DNA from: Orobanche coerulescens
Taxonomy: Eukaryota > Streptophyta > Magnoliopsida > Lamiales > Orobanchaceae
Reading direction: 5' to 3'
NCBI GenBank assembly: GCA_033398695.1
Contig: CM065802.1
Span: 202,945,096 to 203,009,095 of the forward strand
Length of the DNA: 64,000 bases
Shown here: positions 56,977 to 64,000 of the stretch, in pieces
How the letters are laid out: every line of letters starts with the position of its first letter
Position numbering within the stretch: position 1 is the stretch's first letter
Made by a program: the position numbers and the translations under genes
Notes under the pieces: generated by a model
Told to the model about the DNA's origin: nothing
Seen by the model: only the letters and a program-made list of their open reading frames with translations
Databases searched by the model: none

Positions 56977-58190
56977 ATGACTCTGTTCGTTAAGTACTTG
57001 AAGGATGGAACGGTCCCTACAGATCGGATCAAAGCTCGCCAGCTTCAGCTCCGAGCAACCAGATACACCCTATTGGACGACCGGCTTTACAAGCGAGCTT
57101 TCAGCCTTCCTCTCCTCAAATGCATTACGCCGGAGGAAGGCCAACTTGTTTTAGCCGAAATCCATGACGGGATCTGTGGAAATCACGCTGGAGGGCGAGC
57201 TCTCATCCACAAGACGACCAGACAAGGCTTTTTCTGGCCTACCCTGCAAAAAGACGCGATCGCCTATGCCTGATCTTGTCACAGGTGTCAAGTAATGGGC
57301 CCGAACCTCAAGCTCTCCCCCGAGAAACTAACTTCTACGTACAGTCCGTGGCCGTTCGCCAAATGGGGTATCAACCTCATCGGTCCTTTGCCAACAGCGC
57401 CAGGGGGATGTAAATTCGCCATCGTGGGGGTCAATTATTTCACAAAATGGGCAGAGGCCGAGCCACTCAACAAGATCGGCCAAGAACAAGTGATCAAGTT
57501 CATTTGGACGAACATCATATGCCAATTCGGTCTACCTCAGGCTATCATCTCCGACAACGGAAAGCAGTTCGACGGTTTGGAAGTTATGCAATTCTGCGAG
57601 AAATGGGGAATTAAAAAGCTGTTTTCGGCCCCTTACCACCCTCAAACAAATGGGCAGGTAGAGGCTATAAACAATCTCAAACACACAATCAAAGCAAGAC
57701 TCGAATCCAAACAAGGACGATGGGCGAGCGAGCTCCCGGATGTTTTGTGGTCCTACCGAACGACGACCCGAAATTCAACCGGTGAAACCCCATTCGCCCT
57801 CACCTTTGGAACAGAAGCAGTGATCCCTTCGGAGATCGCCGTTCTCAGCCACCGAACTGCACAACAAATGACGATAGATAATGATGTAGCTCGGCGGATC
57901 GACTTGGATATGCTCGAGGAACGACGACTGACCTCGGAAATGAAGAACACAATCCACAAAAGGAAATCCGAGAAATTCTTCAATCGAAGGTCAAGGAAAG
58001 GCGATTCCAAGTGGGCGACCTAGTCCTCAAAAAGGTCCAGGCTCACACGGGAGTATTTGGCCCGAATTGGGAGGGGCCCTTCAGGATATCCAAATGGCTG
58101 ACCAAAGGAGCCTACGAGCTCCAACACCCAGACGGCACTCCGGACCAATATCCCTGGAACGCCGTTCATTTGAAGAAATACTATCAATAA
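56977..58190 (+). pseudogene. Tat integrase, frame-broken
   Basis: The zinc-binding part has HDGICGNHAGGRALIHKTTR and, after a TGA near 57270, CHRCQ. The core reads WGINLIGPLPTAPGG (the first catalytic residue, normally D, is N here), ISDNGKQFDG and YHPQTNGQVEAINNLK with the second D and the E intact. ETPFALTFGTEAVIPSEI is the conserved Tat C-terminal motif. A frame change near 58000 leads to VGDLVLKKVQAHTGVFGPNW and YPWNAVHLKKYYQ, ending in TAA at 58188-58190. Not functional. Confidence 0.9.
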
Positions 58191-59309
58191 AAAAATCTGT
58201 ATTCAGTTATCCAATGTACAAAGAGCTTAATGAGATTTTCCGATCCCCTCTAAATGATTCGCCTCGGCAAAACAAACAAACAAAAAGGAGGATGACTCGC
58301 TCGCCCTCCAAGAGTTCGTCATCTAATATGATGGACCTAGGCAAGCGATCGCCCCTAGCACAATGTATACCGTCGAGGATCGTCATCTAACATGGCGATC
58401 CGAGGTAGAAAAGTGCAGCCATGGTTCTGGAGGTCGATGGAACCGATAGCCCGTCCATGCAAGGATCCTTTGGGCAGAGATCGCCCGCTTTTTCATTTAA
58501 ATACGAGGCGGGCGTAGCCGAAGGACCCTCCAAAACAAATCAGTGGACATGCTCGCCCGCCCTCGGATCCATCATCTAACATGGTGGACCTGGACAATGC
58601 GACGCGTCCCTCCCCCCGTCACAACGTATGCCCTCTTAGGCAGAAAAGTGCTAACAAGCCATGGTAGCAAAGTCGATTTATCCGACGGCGCCCCGTGCAA
58701 GGACTCCTCCAGGCAGAGACCGTCCGCCCCATCGCTACATTGCGAGGCAAAACGTAGCCTACGGAGGACCCTCACAATTAAGTGAGTCGCGAGAAATTAA
58801 CCATCAGACGGAATGTCGCTCGCGCACAAGACATAGTCGTGGAGGTTGGTTCCATGAACCCCACGACTGTGCGAAGTCTTCCCAGGCCGGGACGTTCGGG
58901 CCTCCCTCGAGGAATCAACAAAATCGAAGATCGCAAGAACCAAACTAAAGATAGCTCGCTAAACGAATTATTTTCGTTCCCTTAGTTTCACCAAGTGAAC
59001 CAAAACAAGGGGCAGAGCGGAGCCATACATACGATCAGGAGGACGGAACCACATACGATCGGTTTTGTTCAGAAATTTACAAGTAAGAATTTAAGTAACC
59101 AATACATTCGGAGCTATACATACAACGACCGCTCCTCAAACACATTGTGTGAAGTCAAATGCGAAAGATTCAGATAGACGATCGTACAAGAAAGGAACCA
59201 GATGTAATTATTTATTTCATTTCATTCGGAATATTTGTAAAAGCGCCCGAAGGCAGAACACAACGAAACTGAAAAATTACAAGTGAAAACAAAATGAAAG
59301 CGGACTAAC
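58191..59309 (+). other. Tat 3' UTR with diverged tandem repeats
   Basis: Gene-free region between pol and the antisense ORF. Two diverged repeats of about 250 bp are visible (58293-58545 and 58546-58774), each with a CTCGCCC start, CATCTAAYATGRTGGACCT, GCAGAAAAGTGC, CCATGGT, GGCAGAGA and GGACCCTC. The rest (58775-59309) shows no structure that I can name. Confidence 0.7.
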
Positions 59310-59909
59310 TCAGGCTGCCCCCGCCTGAACTTCGCCACTGGCCGCTGGATCGGTCCGGCCTTCGCCACCGGCTGCTAGATCAACATGCGCTTCCTCGCCG
59401 GCATCCAGGTGAACGAGGTTGCCCGACGACGGATACCAGCTCAGGTCGATTCCGAGGTCAGAGAGGTCAAAGATCGGCATAAAGAAGGCCGACTGTAGAG
59501 GAATCTCAAGCACATAGGCTTTGAAGTTATCAATCAGAGGTCGACCCCGAGCCCTCCCTTCTTGGCAGTGCGGATGGCGTCAGCGTAAGCCATGTAATAG
59601 GCAAATTCTCTGACATACTCCACGTTGAGGAAGGGATCGGCCTCAGTCGCCTCCAACTTCTCCTTCAGCCCCGCGATTGTTTGATCCGCACCCTGGAGCT
59701 CGGCAACCTTAGCGGGCAGCTCTCCCTTCAATGACTCCAGTCGCCTGTATTGCGTCTCCGGAGGGTCAGAGCAAGAGTCGCCTGCTTGGAGGGTCAGAGC
59801 AAGAGTCGCCTGCATTGCGTCTCCGGACCGCCGGCACGCGATCGCATCCAGATCAGTCGTCCAAGCCTTTGGAAGGGCGGCGATAGCCCGAGAGATGTAG
59901 TGAGGGACG
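59310..59909 (-). pseudogene. Tat antisense ORF, truncated by copia-2
   Basis: Minus-strand frames 59534-59815 (open further upstream to 59909) and 59310-59513 together encode a protein with a helical, probably coiled-coil segment (LESLKGELPAKVAELQGADQ, LKEKLEATEADPFL), the motif VEYVREFAYYMAYADAIRTA, and an acidic/alanine-rich C-terminus. An extra ORF in antisense to gag-pol between pol and the 3' LTR is known for Tat-lineage elements; its function is unknown. A 28-bp tandem duplication (59763 and 59791) and a shift near 59520 break it, and its N-terminus is lost at the copia-2 insertion. Confidence 0.65.
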
Positions 59910-61394
59910 TGTTGGAATATAAAACGCAGCGGAAGCGAGTTGGTAATGAGAATTTAATAAACAGTTTTATAAACTAACCAACAGAAAAATCGGATCTATT
60001 TAGGTTTGTCAACTAATTAACTAAACAGATTAATAAACAATTAAATAAACATATTTACGCATGGGAATCGGTAATTTTTACTTTTGACGTGAAGTGGTAG
60101 AAAATCCCTTTTTGATCGATTTATGTCCTCTTCGTGTTCCTCTCCGATCTTCTTGTATTTCTACCTCAAGATCTTCTAGAGTATATCCCGCCTATGTCCG
60201 GATGTCGTGTGGGCAACAATCTACCGGACTAAATTTGCACAGCTAGGGTCGGCCGAAATCTCCTCACAAGAAAACTCACGATTTTTGTTTTCTCTATTTT
60301 TCTTGAATATTTTGGTATTTTAGAAAAATATTGTGTTAACTAAATTGTGGAATCTAAGACACAAGTCAAGATCCACAATTAAACACACACACAAAAATCG
60401 ATTTTCTTGGGCAATTATGAGTGGAAAAATTGGCCAACACTAAGTATGTATTTATATGTGTTTTGGGCTACTCTAGGGACCTTAAGGAGGATATGGTAAG
60501 GACTCCCAATAGATATCTTCCTTCCATTATTATGACTCTTCCTAATATGAAGACTCTATTAATATCAACTTAGTCCACTAATAAGTTAATATTGCACTTC
60601 CTATCGAAATCCCAAATTACGAAATTGGGCTCCTTTTTGAATTAATTATTTCCCGTGTTTAAGATATTCCATGTCCATTAATTAATTTAAGCTACTGATA
60701 GCTTTTAATTAATTAATGTATTATACATGAGTATACCACTCGACCTTTATTATTATATCTGAAAATTAATTCCACCTGCAGGGTTTAATATAATAATCCT
60801 TTCGATTGCCTCAAGGGACATGATCAACCCGACTTGTCGGGACACGATTTCTAGCTATAATATTATTTATCATATAAATAATAATATTACCCAAAATATC
60901 GAGCATATTGAGTCAATCATTGTGGCTCTCACCCATGATAAATCAAAGCAATAAATATTAAATATAAATAATTAAATATTAATCACTAGAATTAAGAAAT
61001 AATAATTGTCCGAGATGTACGTTCTTTTTATAGTCAGTACAGAAGAATCTATCTCACATCAATCCTGTTCAACGTATACCGTATATGCTAATATATGCTA
61101 ATGGTCAAGACCAACCAATATCAAGCATATACTACAACCTCTCACATAACGGTCTAATGTTATATAGGTTGTGAACTAAATATTACTATATAAGGAACCG
61201 ATAATGTGATATTCTGTGTGACACTACACACCACATTATCTACAATATAAAGTAAATTAGACTACATTTGCATAACCATAGCGTGAATAAATATGCAAAA
61301 CATGTGATAAATGAATTAAATATTCTCATAGATAAAGACCGAGAAATTAGGTAATACAAGCATAAAGTATGCTTTGACGTATACAACCCTAACA
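59910..61394 (-). repeat. copia-2 3' LTR
   Basis: The 1485-bp LTR runs from TGTTGGAATATAAAACG to CAACCCTAACA. Its ends and blocks match the copia-1 LTR in inverted orientation (GCAGCGGAAGCG, GCATACTTTATGCTTG). TATA box (ATATAAATAC on the minus strand) near 60448-60458. Confidence 0.92.
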
Positions 61395-61475
61395 ATCTCC
61401 CACTTATACTCAAAGCATGCTTTTGAAGTATACTATCTAGACTATGTCTATCTATCTCCCACTTATATACTCAAA
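61395..61475 (-). other. Duplicated polypurine tract of copia-2
   Basis: TCTCCCACTTATACTCAAA at 61396-61414 abuts the LTR; a second copy with two extra bases lies at 61455-61475. Same arrangement as copia-1. Confidence 0.85.
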
Positions 61476-61973
61476 GCAATGCTGCCATACATCTAAACCA
61501 CATTCCTTCCACATGCCCTTCAAATGACTTCGAGGGCAACCCTTTCGTGAAAGGATCAGCTAGGTTGTCTTCAGATGCTATCTTGGAAACAATCATTTTC
61601 CTTATCTTCACAAAATCTCGAATGATATGATATTTGCGGTTCATATGTTTGCTTGCTGTGTGGGCCCGTGGTTCCTTCGAATTTGCAACAGCACCGGTAT
61701 TATCACAATAAAGTGAAATACTCCTGGGCAAATCAGGAATCACACACAAATCCTTTAGGAAGTATTTGAGCCATACCGCCTCTTTAGCTGCCTCTGAGGC
61801 TGCTACATACTCGGCTTCCATGGTAGAGTCCGCTATGCATTTCTGCTTCACACTCCTCCAACTGATGGCTCCACCTCCCAAAGTGAAAACATATCTGGAA
61901 GTTGATTTCGACTTTACCTGAGTCAGTGTAGCCCAAAGGACAAAGTGTATCTGATTGATATACAAGCATATGC
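61471..61973 (-). pseudogene. copia-2 RNase H, cut by copia-3
   Basis: The open frame contains [69 protein letters not shown] and FTKGLPSK, the copia RNase H domain, and ends at 61471. The frame formally runs to 62061, but bases from 61974 on belong to the copia-3 LTR, so the true coding part ends there. This reading frame is better preserved than in copia-1. Confidence 0.9.
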
Positions 61974-63938
61974 TGTTAGGAGTATGCCCTCGAATGCCAC
62001 TCAGAGGTTGTTGAGTGAGGGCATTGTACTTGTAATTATGTAAACCATTTATATAAGGCAAATGAATGTTTCTTTAATTACTGGTAGTTACTGGCATTCC
62101 TAACTCGTAAATAAAAATATAGAAACTAGTCCATGTATTTGAGAGCAAAACGTTCCACTCCTTATTGGATAAGGGGGTCGGCACTGGAAAGGTTTATAGC
62201 TCAAATACTTAATCGTTCGCAAGTCAATGAAACTTGACTGGGCGTTAAGTTTATGTGAAGACTTGTATGACGTGTTCTTTGACATGGAGAGTGCCTGTCG
62301 AACACTAATGGTTAGTGGGAGCACACGTTATAGGTATGCTAATTAGATTAGTATACTCGAACCGACTCACCCTCGATTCGTCACACGGATTTCACTCCGG
62401 ATACCAATGACGGAATCGAAAGGTTGTGATAGGTATTCGTGAACCTTCGACTTGAGGATTTAGTAGGGATGTGCTTGTGACGTCAAGATTTTCATTAGAG
62501 TAGTTCGACCCTGTGAACCGGAAGGCGGGGGTCAACCTCGACGTGCATCTTTACGGGCAAGTAGCAGGTCCTACTGAATACCAAGATAGAATTCTTTCTC
62601 CTGTTAGTGAACGGGTTATATGTACTATGCGGTTATTGGCAGATGAGATCATAAGTCTTTGGCCAAAGCATTGGAGCTAGCTGTATTAGATACACGAGAG
62701 CTCGATGATCTCGATTTGCATTAATGCATGCATAGCGTCAAGTACAGATAGGGTTTGACTGACCGTGACCCTATAACTTGATCGGGACATTTGAAAGAAG
62801 GGTTTATACGTATACTGGTATTCACGACATAATGGTTCTTGAATGATCCCAATCATTCGTTCTCAGTCGGGGTACAGTGTAGGCCACCAGGCTGGCTAGG
62901 TGGTGCTACTACTCTTTGGTTCCTCCCATTGCTGACCGAGACGGACCTACTGAGTCGCGCATTAGGATTTACGACGGAATTAATCGAGCTTAATCTCTCA
63001 TTATGAATATTAGATATTGGATATCTAATTTGGGACATTGGATGTCTAAATCGATTTACTGGATAAATTGATTTACGGCTTAATGGATTAAATAAATTAC
63101 TGGGTGATTAATTTAATTCGTGAATATAATTATTTCTTGGAGAAATTAATTATGTTATCATGTATTTGATATGATTAATTGATTGGATTAATTAATCGAT
63201 ATAAATACATCGGAACGGAATCGGAGTTTATCTGTTTGGACTCTCGGGAGTCCGAAACGAACCGAACTCGTCCGATTTCTTCTAGAGGCCGGCCCCACCT
63301 TAATTTCCTACCTTGATCATTAGTCTTGTTTTCTTGTTGGAAGACTTTTGACATTTGAGATTTCATATCTCTTATATTAAGGGAAAAGGAGATATAGTGG
63401 GTGACTTTATCTTGTGAATAAATTTTGAAGACCAAAATAAAAGCCTCTCTCTCTTCTCATTTTTGATAACTCACGGCAGCATCATATAAGTGAGAGGGAA
63501 GAGAAAATTTTTTTTGTTCTTCTTCATTCATTTCTTCTTCATTTTTCTTGGAGAAAAATTGAGAGAAAATCATATAGAGAGAGTAAGATTAAAACACTTA
63601 GAGTGTAGTAATCTTTACATATATAGCTTCATCACTTAGCTCTAGCCGTATCCTCGGAGGATAGCAAGGTGATCGTCGTTCTGGTTGTTTTTCCGGCGCG
63701 TGGCAAGTAGAGACGCGGTGCTTTCGGCATTGGATCGTTCAAGAGCTTGGGGAATAGCTCAAGAGAAGGTTATCCATTTAATCAACGGACTACGAGGGTA
63801 TGTTTCTCGTATCTCTTGTATTTCGTTTTTGATATTCGTATATACGTAGCTCGATCGATCCTCGTAGGGATTCGGATCGAATTAATTTTCGTTTTACCGC
63901 TTCCGCTGGGCCTTCGATTTAGGCACCGAATCCCAACA
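61974..63938 (+). repeat. copia-3 5' LTR
   Basis: The 1965-bp LTR starts TGTTAGGAGTATGCCC and ends CGAATCCCAACA. A TATA-like ATATAAATA is near 63199-63207. It is followed by a primer site, so it is the 5' LTR of an element that continues past the window. Its left flank TATGC would be the target duplication; the partner is outside. Confidence 0.85.
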
Positions 63939-63939
63939 G

Positions 63940-63951
63940 TGGTATCGGAGC
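63940..63951 (+). other. copia-3 primer binding site
   Basis: TGGTATCGGAGC, one base after the LTR end, complementary to initiator tRNA-Met. The last 49 bases of the window are leader sequence. Confidence 0.88.
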
Positions 63952-64000
63952 GTAGGTCTTGCGATCGTATATACGATATTAGCATTTGGAATGCTTGATT

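Larger units (their letters stand above)
16428..59909 (+). mobile_element. Tat-lineage gypsy retrotransposon, the host of the nested insertions
   Basis: A single decayed element can be followed through three large gaps: 5' LTR and gag start (16428-17622), gag, protease and RT (41887-46403), second RNase H and integrase (56060-58190), 3' UTR and antisense ORF (58191-59909). Two of the gaps are bordered by 5-bp duplications (GACGA, TGTCT), and the coding sense continues across each. An RNase H with YVDGSA after the RT-associated one, plus an antisense 3' ORF, are known marks of the Tat lineage. The 3' LTR is not in the window because copia-2 interrupts at 59910. Frameshifts and stops are frequent, so the element is old. 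Confidence 0.85.
59910..61973 (-). mobile_element. copia-2: Ty1/copia element, 3' part, interrupted by copia-3
   Basis: Minus-strand element with its 3' LTR (59910-61394), duplicated polypurine tract and the RNase H end of pol. At 61974 it is cut by the LTR of copia-3, so the rest lies beyond the window. The protein end is very similar to copia-1, but the LTRs are clearly diverged, so the two are related subfamilies. Confidence 0.9.

Overview
The window is plant nuclear DNA made almost entirely of nested transposable elements. The evidence is copia-type and gypsy-type LTR retrotransposons with initiator tRNA-Met and tRNA-Asp primer sites, an Athila-like accessory ORF, a LINE fragment and an Ac-like hAT terminus. 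I see no host gene, tRNA, rRNA or CRISPR array. The species cannot be named from the sequence. All homology was judged by eye; no identities were computed.

Left part (1-15656): a minus-strand chromovirus-type gypsy family, called G1 here. One LTR (828-3443) is shared by two tandem internal regions, with a primer site on one side and a polypurine tract on the other. A nearly complete but frame-broken copia element, copia-1 (3544-11855, target duplication AGCAC), sits inside G1. The second G1 LTR (from 14548) stops at 15656, where an Ac/hAT-like 5' terminus begins (15657 to about 16427).

Middle (about 16428-59909): one old, decayed Tat-lineage gypsy element on the plus strand is the scaffold for everything inside. 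Its LTR, primer site and first gag codons lie at 16428-17622. Gag resumes at 41887, RT is near 45900-46250, RNase H and integrase lie at 56060-58190, and a repeat-bearing 3' UTR and an antisense ORF reach 59909. Three insertions split it. (i) A 24.3-kb composite (17623-41881, duplication GACGA) contains four near-identical Athila-like LTRs (family F1), one diverged LTR (F2), two pol-less gag-protease regions, two inverted copies of a non-autonomous element with an unknown 323-codon ORF, and an Athila accessory ORF. Both outer ends of the composite are U3 ends, so its outermost LTRs point in opposite directions. (ii) A LINE 3' fragment ends in poly(A) at 45211. (iii) A full-length minus-strand chromovirus (46409-56054, duplication TGTCT) carries several stop codons.

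Right end (59910-64000): a minus-strand copia-2 (relative of copia-1) begins with its 3' LTR. It is interrupted at 61974 by the 5' LTR of copia-3, which runs off the window. The apparent order of insertion is G1, hAT, Tat, copia-2, copia-3, giving five levels.

The most unusual points are the inverted, U3-ended composite with one matching target duplication, the unknown repeat-containing ORF in the gag position, clusters of short palindromes just upstream of the TATA boxes in unrelated LTR families, a possible internal promoter plus intron ahead of the Athila accessory ORF, and a duplicated polypurine tract kept in both copia copies.
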